A stretch of 64,000 bases of DNA. It comes from Candidatus Zhuqueibacterota bacterium. Its GTDB lineage: Bacteria; BS750m-G25. The translations under genes were made by a program, and so were the position numbers. The notes under the pieces were generated by a model. It saw only the letters and a list, made by a program, of their open reading frames with translations. It had not been told where the DNA came from and did no database searches. Below, one piece after another: positions 17,301 to 25,574 of the stretch. Every line of letters starts with the position of its first letter. The stretch's first letter is position 1. The stretch covers positions 1-64,000 of the forward strand of contig JADHWK010000002.1 in assembly GCA_016783505.1 (NCBI GenBank). Direction: 5' to 3'.

Positions 17301-18089
17301 TTACAATTTCCTAACCCTCTTTGCGATCTTTTTCTTTATTTTCTCATAAGACGGGGGTGGCCCAGTTCTCACCTCTTTATCGTCAATATACAAAGCATCT
17401 GCAATTCCCCATTCCAAAAGGACCTCCCTGTCAAACGTGTTTATCCCGCGAAATACTACCTTATCCCCAAATTCTGAGGCGGCTCTTTTAGCCCTTTCAA
17501 AGACCAGATTTTGAGCTGGGCACCATCCGTTCAGGAAGGCTGTCACTGTTACCTTGCCTGGTGACGTTTCTGGTTTTTTCTTTTCTTTTATCCACTTGGG
17601 AGGGATAGCATCGTCGGTGGTAGGTTTCCATAAGAGAACCTGTCCCAAAATCCCCTGTTTATCCACCTTGGTGTATCCTTGCTTTTTGAACCACGATGCC
17701 TTCATCCAGAACGGCAAGGGAATTCCCCAGGCCGCCATACCCTTTGCGCCTTTGGATTTTGCATCAGTCTCAGCAGCCTGAAGCAATGCCTTGCCCATGC
17801 CTTTCTTCTGGAAGTTCCCCCTTCCCTTTTTATACCCATGAACCCAGATACAATTGATGAAATATAGGCCACTACCTTCAGCAAAAGATTGCTCTATGGG
17901 GACATATTGAATCATTCCTCCAACTTGTCCAATATCATCAACCGCCAGTTTCACCCTGAGGCCTTTATCCTCCATTTTATTGTACCAGACCTCTTTGTGG
18001 TTCCCCGCCTCTTTGATCTCTTCTGACCAATCTTCGAGACAAAGGAAATATAATTTCTTGTATTCATCTGTTAGATCAACAATTTTCAT
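17301..18089 (-). CDS. GNAT acetyltransferase with C-terminal YoaP-like domain
   Basis: 262 residues. Residues 1-150 form a GNAT domain with the acetyl-CoA loop at about 97-102 (KKGMGKALLQAAE, after a KKGRGNFQ stretch) and AAWGIPLPFWMKASWFKKQGY. Residues about 178-262 form a thioredoxin-like YoaP-type domain with NGWCPAQNLVFERAK, where the Cys resembles a redox site, and GINTFDREVLLEWGI. YoaP-type fusions are conserved but the acceptor is unknown. The start has GGAGG upstream. Confidence 0.82.
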   Translation of the reverse strand: MKIVDLTDEYKKLYFLCLEDWSEEIKEAGNHKEVWYNKMEDKGLRVKLAVDDIGQVGGMIQYVPIEQSFAEGSGLYFINCIWVHGYKKGRGNFQKKGMGKALLQAAETDAKSKGAKGMAAWGIPLPFWMKASWFKKQGYTKVDKQGILGQVLLWKPTTDDAIPPKWIKEKKKPETSPGKVTVTAFLNGWCPAQNLVFERAKRAASEFGDKVVFRGINTFDREVLLEWGIADALYIDDKEVRTGPPPSYEKIKKKIAKRVRKL

Positions 18090-18122
18090 TTTAATGCCTC
18101 CGAATGTTCATAGTACCTTGAG

Positions 18123-18320
18123 AATAGACGTCAATCAGTTAACCATCTAGGATCGGTGAGAAAAAATTTTGCCATTTTCGGGAAATCAGCCAAGCTAGTC
18201 AGCTTAGCCAAGTCGGTCGGGCGCCTGACATATGCCTAACTAATGTATGATTGATAGGATATTCTTTTTCCTGCTAAGCGTAGCGGAAATCCCCATCCAT
18301 TGAGGACCTTGTCCTTTTTA
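18123..18320. repeat. Composite intergenic repeat, copy C
   Basis: Contains the GAGAAAAAATTTTGCC and TTTCGGGAAATC blocks seen at 7501 and 14819, a GCTAGTCAGCTTAGC hairpin, a TCGGTCGGGCGCCTGA palindrome (18213-18230) and a CTAAGCGTAGCGGAAATCCC block like that in copy B. No gene is visible in 18090-18338. Confidence 0.5.
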
Positions 18321-18338
18321 AAGGGGTGATATACGAAG

Positions 18339-19034
18339 TCAATCATCCGTTTCAATAGTTACACGGGGGATAATCTCGCAAAACAGGCTTGATTCATCCA
18401 CCTCTACAATCCGTGCATCTACGTTTAATTCCGCGGTCAATGATAGGAATCGGTGTGGCTGCACTGTTGTTGCTGTGAAGCCGTCCTTGCATACAATCAA
18501 ACCGCGGCGCGTCTTTTTGCGGTCAATTTCTCCCAGGAGCCCGGCTTCCGACTGCAGTTGAAACCATTCCAATCGATCTTTCCAGAATTTATCGGAATAG
18601 CTTGAAAAGAGGACGGTTCCTCCAGGTTTGGCCACGCGAATGCTTTCCCGGATTAAGTCTTGTTGATTCACATGGAATGCCGATATTCCGTTCTGGATGC
18701 AGATGACCCGGTCGAAAATACGGTCGCGGAAGGCAAGTTGAACCGCACTCATATTAAGCAGATGGAATTTTGAAACAATGTGGTACATTCCCCGTCCGAG
18801 TAGCAAACTGGCAAGAGAAGTATCAATTCCAATAACCCATCCGGATTTTTGGGCGAGGCGGGAGAGTATTCGCCCATAACCACAGCCCAGTTCCAGAACC
18901 ATGTCGCCGGGGCGGATTTTTCGGAGAACATAGTTCACCTCCGCCTTCAGGTATTGCCGAACCCGCGGAGGGGCGATTTCGTAGCAACGCTTTAGCCGTT
19001 CGGCCGAGAGTTTATCATTGTAATAGCCGATCAC
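18339..19034 (-). CDS. Class I SAM-dependent methyltransferase
   Basis: 231 residues starting from GTG at 19034. The SAM-binding motif I is MVLELGCGYGRILSRLA, followed by GWVIGIDTSLASLLLG and VAKPGGTVLFSSYS. These identify a Rossmann-fold methyltransferase but not its substrate. It sits 130 bp downstream of the reductive-dehalogenase-like gene on the same strand, so it might be cotranscribed. Confidence 0.85.
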   Translation of the reverse strand: MIGYYNDKLSAERLKRCYEIAPPRVRQYLKAEVNYVLRKIRPGDMVLELGCGYGRILSRLAQKSGWVIGIDTSLASLLLGRGMYHIVSKFHLLNMSAVQLAFRDRIFDRVICIQNGISAFHVNQQDLIRESIRVAKPGGTVLFSSYSDKFWKDRLEWFQLQSEAGLLGEIDRKKTRRGLIVCKDGFTATTVQPHRFLSLTAELNVDARIVEVDESSLFCEIIPRVTIETDD

Positions 19035-19163
19035 ATTCCCATTCTCTAGTGATGATTGGAATATCCGAGGGGTCTACCTCCAGTAAGCTTAGGCCAGGTT
19101 TCAACGCTCATTTCAGATAGTTCACATAAAACTTCTTTGGAGATTCTGCCTGCACTCTTAAAT

Positions 19164-20498
19164 CTACAACCGATAATAATTTACCTTCTTACCGTAAAAC
19201 AATTCATCGCCGTAGGCGGATACCGTACGGGCGAATGCTGAGCGATCGATGCCGGCTCTAACCAAGTTGTGTACAAATGTTGGGGGGTGGCTAAACGGGC
19301 AAACCTTCATGCATAAGCCGCAATCAGTACCGACCGCACGCCAGTAGAGGATACATTTCTCCGCATCCAGTGGCCATTTCTCCACGCCCCTGACGACAGT
19401 TTTGCTTCCTTTTTCTATGGCCCCTGTGGGACAATTCGTCGCGCACTTTAAGCACTTTTCGCAGAAATCCTGAACGCCGAATGATATCGGTTTATCAGGT
19501 ACGAGTGGTAGATCGGTTGTGATGGCGCCCAGTCGGACTCTGGCACCAAACTTCGGTGAAATCAGATAGCCGCACCGTCCAAGTTCGCCCAGACCAGCGT
19601 CGTGAGCCACCGGTGTGAGCATAATCTGGTAATTGCTGCCGGAGATATGTGACCGAGCTGGGTATCCCAGGGCTCGAATATATTGCGCAAGAGAAATTGA
19701 AATCTGCGCCCCTCTTAAATATTGCAACACCGATTCCTCTGTTATGGGCAAATCTGGCGCTGCTTCAACATGGGCATAATCCATCTCGAGAGAATAGGCG
19801 ATAGCAAACTGATGATTGTTCTCGATCGGCGCGCCCCAATTCTCAGGTCCGCGACCGACATGGGAATAAACATACATTGGGTTAAGCTCGGCTATGCCAA
19901 CTGCATCTGCGCCAAGACGACGAACCAATTCCTTTACCTTACCGCTCATTTCAGCCGGATCAATTTCTATACGGGTTTGGCTGACTTCTCCGTCAACCCT
20001 TGTCGTCCAATCTTTAATCATCGTAAATATTGATCGTATATTATGTGACCGTTCCGGGTCATAGTAAAGACCGCCGAGTTCCAGTAACTCCGGTAGTTTA
20101 CGTATTTCATCATCAATCGTTTTGTATTCGGGCCGCATAGTATAATATTTCTCATATTTTTCAATGCCGGAAAAGTATTCTTCCCTGGCAAAGATAGTAT
20201 CGCGCTCGTCAACTTTTAAATCAATTTTTCCGATATATAGAGATTTATGTGAGCCAACCGGGCCAAAAAAAAGTATAGCCAATACAGCGATCGTTACTAA
20301 TGGAAAGGCCAGAACATAGCCAGAGGGTAGAAACAAAAAGTATCCCCCGAACCATGCTAGACTAACGACAATAAGTGTTGCTGCGCTGATCGCAATTGCT
20401 CGAGGTTTTCGTTCACAGATAGAGCTGACAGTAAATAGTCCGAAAAAAATGCAAATCACTCCGCCGGTACATAGAAAAATTAAACAAAAAATATCCAT
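19164..20498 (-). CDS. Membrane-anchored reductive-dehalogenase-like protein (corrinoid/2x[4Fe-4S])
   Basis: 444 residues. Three hydrophobic segments fill residues 1-92; there is no Tat signal. The C-terminal part matches the reductive dehalogenase / epoxyqueuosine-reductase fold: cluster 1 cysteines 346, 349, 352 and 356 (CEKCLKCATNCPTGAI), cluster 2 cysteines 382, 393, 396 and 400 (DCGLCMKVCPF). LGELGRCGYLISPKFGARVRLG is typical of RdhA. Such enzymes use cobalamin and two iron-sulfur clusters to remove halogens. No RdhB-type anchor gene is seen, and the built-in helices may replace it. The halogenated substrate is not deducible. GGTGAG precedes the ATG. Confidence 0.78.
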   Translation of the reverse strand: MDIFCLIFLCTGGVICIFFGLFTVSSICERKPRAIAISAATLIVVSLAWFGGYFLFLPSGYVLAFPLVTIAVLAILFFGPVGSHKSLYIGKIDLKVDERDTIFAREEYFSGIEKYEKYYTMRPEYKTIDDEIRKLPELLELGGLYYDPERSHNIRSIFTMIKDWTTRVDGEVSQTRIEIDPAEMSGKVKELVRRLGADAVGIAELNPMYVYSHVGRGPENWGAPIENNHQFAIAYSLEMDYAHVEAAPDLPITEESVLQYLRGAQISISLAQYIRALGYPARSHISGSNYQIMLTPVAHDAGLGELGRCGYLISPKFGARVRLGAITTDLPLVPDKPISFGVQDFCEKCLKCATNCPTGAIEKGSKTVVRGVEKWPLDAEKCILYWRAVGTDCGLCMKVCPFSHPPTFVHNLVRAGIDRSAFARTVSAYGDELFYGKKVNYYRL

Positions 20499-20738
20499 CG
20501 CTCACCGAACTTGAAAATAATACCCAAAGTTGTCCTCAAACCCAACTTTTTATAAACAGGAGGAATTCTTGAATCGAAATATTTCAATTATCCTTAAGCC
20601 TTGATAGCCTCTTCTAGCGACTAACGCAACAGAGCCAGCCATCCTCCAGTGTTTTCTGCATAATAATTTTATTTTCCATCGGGTATCAACTCGGCATGAA
20701 CGTTTCCCGTCCCCCAATTTTTTGAAATAGCCCATATA

Positions 20739-20897
20739 CTATTTCTCTTTTTCTACCTCAAGGCAGCGTTGATAGATCACCTCCTGTCCCGAAGGGATCT
20801 TAATGGAAAAGCCATTCCCCAGGGTATTGTGCACCTTCATGGCACAACCGATGATTTTATTAGTTAAAATATCATCAATTTTTTCTTCTAAAAACAC
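20739..20897 (-). pseudogene. GxxExxY-family protein remnant
   Basis: The minus strand reads KIIGCAMKVHNTLGNGF, a short insertion, then GQEVIYQRCLEVEKEK and a stop. This matches the N-terminal core of GxxExxY proteins (IGxAxxVHxxLGxGFxExxYQxxLxxE), a PD-(D/E)XK-like family. The insertion splits the GF-E-Y motif, there is no suitable start, and the C-terminal nuclease-like half (20560-20735) is only faintly recognisable and interrupted. It is best read as a decayed gene. Confidence 0.55.
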
Positions 20898-20916
20898 CTT
20901 TCTTGGTTTGGTTTTA

Positions 20917-21125
20917 GGTCACCCCCACCTTCACCCCGTTAGATTAAGTAAACTATCTAACGGGGCAAGCCCTCCCCTTTCAAGGGGGAGGGAATTCCAT
21001 TGTTTTTTTTGCAAAATTCTGGGATGGTCTAAAAAAAATATTGAGAATTAAGTTAAACCTCTTTTTTCATTAATCAATAAGCATTGGTTCCCCTCCCTTG
21101 ATGGGAGGGGTCAGGGGTGGGTGAT
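20917..21125. repeat. Dispersed GGTCACCCCCACC-type repeats, inverted pair
   Basis: GGTCACCCCCACCTTCACCC followed by an AACGGGG / CCCCGTT inverted pair and CCTCCCCTTTCAAGGGGGAGG (20917-20993) faces CCCCTCCCTTGATGGGAGGGG plus TCAGGGGTGGGTGATG (21081-21124). The two ends are complementary, so the block could fold into a long hairpin. The remainder of 20499-21229 carries only the gene remnant above. Confidence 0.5.
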
Positions 21126-21229
21126 GTAACCTATTTCTCACAATACTCAAGTGGATTTTTGTGTTCCTTTGTGGCCGATTTTGGACATGGAGGTTTCATC
21201 TTATCTGTCTTTTTATCATGGACATTCTA

Positions 21230-22960
21230 TCATCCTGTAAATCCTGGTCCAGAAATCCTTTCCAATTGCTTCTTATAGGGGATATGTTCCCGGGAAAAAT
21301 AATCTTTGGTGAGATGAGCGGTGGTTTTGGAAAGGGCGATCAGGGCGATCAAATTAGGAATGGCCATCAGTCCCAGGGCGGCATCCCCGAAGCCCCACAC
21401 CACCTCTAAGGAAAACATTGCTCCCAGGAAATGCACGATGCAATAGACCAACTTGTAAGGCTTGATGGCCCTTGAACCCAGCAGGTACTGGATACTGCGG
21501 TCGCCGTAATAGGACCAGGAGATGGCGGTGGACAGGGCAAAGAGAAACACGGCCAAGGTAACAATGTAATTTCCAAAATTGCCCAATATGGGCTTAAGAC
21601 CCAGTTGAAAGGACCAGGCCGTCAAGGGGGAGGAATGCTGGGGCATCCGTCCCCGAATTTCCACCAAGCTGTTGCTGACCCCCAGGCCGTTCTGATCGAA
21701 AATGCTGATGGTGCCTTCTTCATCCACGGAAAATGACCCGGTGAAGGGTTGATCATCCAGCAGGATTTCATCCTCCTCGATGCCCCCGTCCCTGCGGACG
21801 AAGACTACCCCTTGGGCTTGACCTTCCTCTACTGGGAAGGTGCCCACGAAACGGTCCTCATCGTCAATAAAGGCATCCATTTCCACCCGGCCCTCTTCTT
21901 TCAGAACCAGAATGGCATTCTTGGCCTCGAAATTGACCGTCTCGGTCCTCTTCTGATTCCAGGTCCCCATGATGATGATTACCAGTCCTGTCATGGTGCA
22001 GACGACGAGGGTATCAATGAAGGGGCCGATCATAGCCACCGTCCCCTCCCGGACCGACCACTTCGTCTTCGCCGCTGCGTGGGCGATGGGCGCTGACCCC
22101 TGTCCCGCCTCATTGGAGAACAGCCCCCTCTTGACCCCCCACATCAGCGTCCACACTAAGGTGGCTCCGGCGAACCCCCCGATCCCCGCCGTCGGGGTAA
22201 AGGCGTGCTTAAAGATCAGGACAAAGGTTCCCGGAACTTTTTCAATGTTCAGCAAAAGGATGATCACCGCCCCGGTTACGTAGACGATCATCATACCCGG
22301 GGCCAGCTTAGAGGCCACCTTCCCGATCCGTTTGATCCCCCCGATGATCACCAGGGCCACTAAGGAGGACATGATAAGACCGGTAACCCACTGGGGGATG
22401 CCCAGGTCGGCACGGAAGGAATCGGCCACCGTAAACGCCTGGATAGCGTTACCCTGGCCAAAAGAGCTAATCACCGCACAGGCGGCGAAGAGAATAGCTA
22501 TCGGTTTCCACCGGCGCCCCAACCCTTTTTCGATGTAATACATCGGTCCCCCCGAGGCGGAGCCGTCGGGGTTGATTTTGCGGTAAAAGTGTGAAAGGGT
22601 GCATTCGGTATATTTCAATGCCATTCCAAATATGGCGGTGACCCACATCCAGAACAGCGCTCCCGGCCCCCCGTAGTGGATGGCGGTAGCCACCCCGGCG
22701 ATGTTGCCAATACCCACCGTGGCTGAAAGGGCTGCCGATAGGGCCTGAAAATGGGTAATGTCCCCCTCGTCGGCCGGGTCGTCGTAGCGACCGGAGATAA
22801 CCCCCAAAGAGTGTTTGAACTTCCGTATCTGCACCCAGCCCATCCGGAAGGTGATGAACACCCCCGTTCCCACCAGCAGCACCACCAAAAAGGGAAGCTG
22901 GGGGGGATATTCCCAGATAAAACTCTTAGCCGCATCCACCAGGTTCTTCAGCGTCTCCAT
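21230..22960 (-). CDS. Alanine/glycine:cation symporter (AGCS family) with extra soluble insert
   Basis: 576 residues, about 100 longer than usual. The family signature GGPGALFWMWVTAIFGMALKY lies near residues 97-117 and GLFSNEAGQGSAPIAHAAA near 279-297. These transporters import alanine or glycine with sodium. Between TLVVCTMTGLVIIIMG (about 317-332) and LTAWSFQLGL (about 446) is a charged insert of roughly 105 residues rich in Asp/Glu with beta-like repeats (FVGTFPVEEG, FTGSFSVDEEG), absent from ordinary AGCS proteins and probably outside the membrane. A strong sigma-70-type promoter lies at 23007-23035. Confidence 0.88.
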   Translation of the reverse strand: METLKNLVDAAKSFIWEYPPQLPFLVVLLVGTGVFITFRMGWVQIRKFKHSLGVISGRYDDPADEGDITHFQALSAALSATVGIGNIAGVATAIHYGGPGALFWMWVTAIFGMALKYTECTLSHFYRKINPDGSASGGPMYYIEKGLGRRWKPIAILFAACAVISSFGQGNAIQAFTVADSFRADLGIPQWVTGLIMSSLVALVIIGGIKRIGKVASKLAPGMMIVYVTGAVIILLLNIEKVPGTFVLIFKHAFTPTAGIGGFAGATLVWTLMWGVKRGLFSNEAGQGSAPIAHAAAKTKWSVREGTVAMIGPFIDTLVVCTMTGLVIIIMGTWNQKRTETVNFEAKNAILVLKEEGRVEMDAFIDDEDRFVGTFPVEEGQAQGVVFVRRDGGIEEDEILLDDQPFTGSFSVDEEGTISIFDQNGLGVSNSLVEIRGRMPQHSSPLTAWSFQLGLKPILGNFGNYIVTLAVFLFALSTAISWSYYGDRSIQYLLGSRAIKPYKLVYCIVHFLGAMFSLEVVWGFGDAALGLMAIPNLIALIALSKTTAHLTKDYFSREHIPYKKQLERISGPGFTG

Positions 22961-23006
22961 AACCGATTAATCCTCCTCCATTTTCGAGACAGTTCTGTTT
23001 GTGGAA

Positions 23007-23035
23007 AGTATAAGGAAAAAATTGTAAATTGTCAA
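23007..23035 (-). promoter_or_regulatory. Sigma-70-type promoter for the AGCS symporter
   Basis: On the minus strand TTGACA (23030-23035) and TATACT (23007-23012) are separated by exactly 17 bases, 47 bases before the symporter start. The element is nearly identical to the promoter at 24191-24219. Confidence 0.75.
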
Positions 23036-23116
23036 CAAAAAAATCAGCAGGGCTACATTTAATTGCCCGAACAAATTTTCACCTTAACAATTTGCTATTT
23101 TCTATCAAAGTCAGGT

Positions 23117-23590
23117 TCACGGCTTTAAAATATCCAAAATCTTGTATCTAATCTTTCCGGTAGAAGTCCCGATTTCGAACACATCCCCTACCGATTTCCC
23201 CACCAGTGTTTTGCCCACCGGGGATCCCAATGATACCATGTTCATGTCAAAATCAACATCAGTTGTTGAGACAAGGACATACTCTAATTTCTCGTCAGTA
23301 TCGAGGTCTAACAGAACCACCTTATTGCCCAGATACACTTTATCAGTGGGAACCTCCTTGTTATCGAAGATCCTTGCCCTGGCCAAAAGGTCTTCTAACT
23401 TAAGAATCTTGCTTTCCAGAAGGGATTGATCTTCTTTTGCCGCATCATATCCGGCGTTTTCCCGCAGGTCTCCCTGTTCCCTGGCCTCAGCAACACTCCT
23501 TATAACCTTAGGTCGTTCAACCCTTTTTAAATGGTCAAGCTCCCTCTCCAGCTTCTGGTATTCATCTTTGGTAAGGTAGATAAACTTCAT
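23117..23590 (-). CDS. greA: Transcription elongation factor GreA
   Basis: 157 residues, the exact family length. The N-terminal coiled coil (LTKDEYQKLERELDHLKRV) carries the acidic tip in ENAGYDAAKEDQ, which stimulates RNA polymerase to cleave backtracked transcripts. The C-terminal FKBP-like domain has VSLGSPVGKTLVGKSVGD. GGGAGGGAG precedes the ATG. It has its own region between the symporter and the DUF192 gene. Confidence 0.96.
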   Translation of the reverse strand: MKFIYLTKDEYQKLERELDHLKRVERPKVIRSVAEAREQGDLRENAGYDAAKEDQSLLESKILKLEDLLARARIFDNKEVPTDKVYLGNKVVLLDLDTDEKLEYVLVSTTDVDFDMNMVSLGSPVGKTLVGKSVGDVFEIGTSTGKIRYKILDILKP

Positions 23591-23690
23591 CTGTTCTCCC
23601 TCCCATAAATCTCATTTAATCTTGTCCGGCAACAGTTCAGGACTAAACCATTTTACCAATAACCCGAAACCAATTTATTATGCTTAAGGT

Positions 23691-24149
23691 CTAAAATTCA
23701 ACCTTATCCCCCACTCGAATTCCGTTTTCCTCAAACCATCCCTGGTTCATCTCGAGGGCATATAGAATTGGTGTTGGGGGGACATAAACCTTTGTATCGT
23801 CCAAGGGCTCCATTCGTTGGATATCTACAATTTCACCCTTAATGTTGATAAAAGCGATATCCAGTTGGATAAAGGTATTTTTCATCCAGAAGGAATGAAG
23901 CCCTTCATATTCAAAGACAAAAAGCATGCCCTCATTGGGGGGGAGATATTGGCGAAACATCAATCCTCGTCGCCTTGCCTCAGGGGTCTGGGCAATCTCC
24001 ACCCCGATGGAAATTCTGCCGACTTTTAAGGGCACCAAATCATCTTTTTGCCCTTGAATATAACCATTCTCCCCCTCTTCACGGAAAAACACAATAATGA
24101 GTATAACGGAAAACCCTAAGATGAGGGGAAGAAGGATCTTCTTACCCAA
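23691..24149 (-). CDS. DUF192 domain-containing exported protein
   Basis: 152 residues from a TTG at 24149, selected because GGAGGG lies six bases upstream (an earlier TTG at 24155 abuts the site). Residues 1-22 form a membrane anchor or signal. The DUF192 core is evident: AQTPEARRRGLMFRQYLPPNEGMLFVFE, FWMKNTFIQLDIAFI and LEMNQGWFEENGIRVGD. The family (InterPro DUF192) is small and extracytoplasmic, of unknown role. A strong promoter sits at 24191-24219. Confidence 0.9.
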   Translation of the reverse strand: MGKKILLPLILGFSVILIIVFFREEGENGYIQGQKDDLVPLKVGRISIGVEIAQTPEARRRGLMFRQYLPPNEGMLFVFEYEGLHSFWMKNTFIQLDIAFINIKGEIVDIQRMEPLDDTKVYVPPTPILYALEMNQGWFEENGIRVGDKVEF

Positions 24150-24190
24150 AACCAACCCTCCAAAAATCCTATATCATTATTCCTCAAAAA

Positions 24191-24219
24191 AGTATAAGGA
24201 AAAAATAGTAATTTGTCAA
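24191..24219 (-). promoter_or_regulatory. Sigma-70-type promoter for the DUF192 gene
   Basis: On the minus strand TTGACA (24214-24219) and TATACT (24191-24196) have a 17-base spacer, about 40 bases upstream of the TTG start. Spacer, flanks and the upstream AAAATT...TCACCTTG block closely match the promoter at 23007-23035. Confidence 0.75.
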
Positions 24220-24268
24220 CAAAAAAATTTGACCAGGCTGAATTAAAATGCCCATCCCAATTTTCACC

Positions 24269-24297
24269 TTGACATTTTTCCCGAAATATCTTATATT
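24269..24297 (+). promoter_or_regulatory. Divergent sigma-70-type promoter
   Basis: TTGACA at 24269-24274 and TATATT at 24292-24297 with a 17-base spacer on the plus strand. It points towards the methyltransferase gene at 24453, although a stem-loop site lies between. Confidence 0.55.
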
Positions 24298-24307
24298 TAT
24301 CAAAAGA

Positions 24308-24420
24308 CATAAACGAACCAAAGGTCTGTGAAACATGCCCATCAGTCGAGATTCTAGAAAGATGTGGAAAACAACACGCAATAGTTCGTTTATAAATTGT
24401 TAGGTGCAATGATTTAAACT
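24308..24420 (+). repeat. attC-like stem-loop site 1
   Basis: A perfect 10-bp inverted repeat, ATAAACGAAC (24308-24317) and GTTCGTTTAT (24386-24395), is followed after five bases by GTTAGGTGCAATG. The loop contains GTGAAACATGCCC, a block also found at 29821. The layout (imperfect stem ending in GTTAGG-like box just before an AT-rich gene) resembles integron cassette recombination sites, but no integrase is in the window. Confidence 0.35.
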
Positions 24421-24452
24421 GTTTCGCCAACCATCAGTGGTCGGCTAAGAAT

Positions 24453-25132
24453 ATGTATACATTTGGTGATGAATTGAATATATTGGAAATAAAGGATAAT
24501 TGTAGGGCCAATTTCAACAAATACACTAGAAAAGCATTTGAATCTATCCCGAAAATTGAAAATCCAAATATTCTAGATCTTGGTTGTGGGACTGGCGTAC
24601 CAACCATTGAAATAGCAAATTTGTCTAATGGAAATATACTTGCTATTGATTCAGACAAGGAGTGTCTAGATTGGCTTAAGCAAAAGATTAAGATATTAAA
24701 CTATGGTGAAAGAATTTCAATTATTCATGATTCCATTTTTACAGTGAATCTTCCTGAAAATAATTATGATATAATTCTTGCAGAAGGATTATTTAATATT
24801 ATTGGTTTTGAAAAAGGCCTATTGGGCTTTTCTAAGTTTTTGAAAACGAATGGCTATTTCATAATTCATGATGAATTTCAAAATAGAGAAAAAAATTACA
24901 TATTATTGAAGAATATCAATATGAGTTAGTGAAATCCTTCATTTTAGATGAAAAGATTTGGTGGAATGAATACTATAGTTGTCTAGAAAAAAAGATGATG
25001 GATTTTAAGAAAGAAATTGCTAATAACATAAATTCAAAGAATGTATTTAAACGAGAAAGATCTGAAATAGATATGTATAAGAAAAATCCATTGAAATTTA
25101 GATCAATATATTATGTTCTTAAAAAAATATGA
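24453..25132 (+). pseudogene. SAM-dependent methyltransferase with a single-base frameshift
   Basis: The first frame (24453-24929) has the SAM motif NILDLGCGTGVPTIEIA, ILAIDSDKE and NNYDIILAEGL, then runs into an early stop. Inserting one A in the run of seven A at 24889-24895 restores a continuous frame (REKKLHIIEEYQYELVKS...) that joins the second frame and ends at 25132 in KFRSIYYVLKKI, giving about 226 residues. It may be a real mutation, a slippage-prone site or a sequencing error. Base composition is much more AT-rich than the upstream genes, and stem-loop sites flank it, suggesting transfer as a cassette. The substrate is unknown. Confidence 0.7.
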
Positions 25133-25164
25133 AAAAATTGCTTTGCCTTCGCCGTCCTGGCTTC

Positions 25165-25270
25165 GGCAAGAAATAATAAATGGCATATGCACTGCACCTT
25201 ACACGGCATATCCAAAATTACTCCCTTTGGTCGCAACTTCGGATTATGCAGGTACCGTTAGCTGAAATAA
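25165..25270 (+). repeat. attC-like stem-loop site 2
   Basis: GGCATATCC and GGATTATGC form a stem with one bulged base (about 25204-25260), followed by AGGTACC and GTTAGCTGAAATAAG. The bulge and the terminal GTTAG box resemble site 1 at 24308-24420. The remainder of 25133-25574 has no gene. Confidence 0.35.
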
Positions 25271-25574
25271 GCCCAATTTTATCAGCGGTAAAAAGATAGC
25301 CGTGAATATGGATATTATATTATTGAGATCCTTATGAGCATTTGTCTAGCGAAAGTGGATGAACATAGATCTAGGATTTAAGGCGTAAGCCTTTTATAAA
25401 ATCCTTATGGATTAAATCCGTTCAAGTCGTGATGAACTTTTCAAAAACAATTAGACAATAGAACAATTTTAGAGTATAACATTTGTTTTACTCATCTCTA
25501 ATTCTCGAATTGCTACGGTAATTAGTATAAAAGCCAAGATGAACAAAAATTGAAAGGAAAATAAAGAGTAAAAG

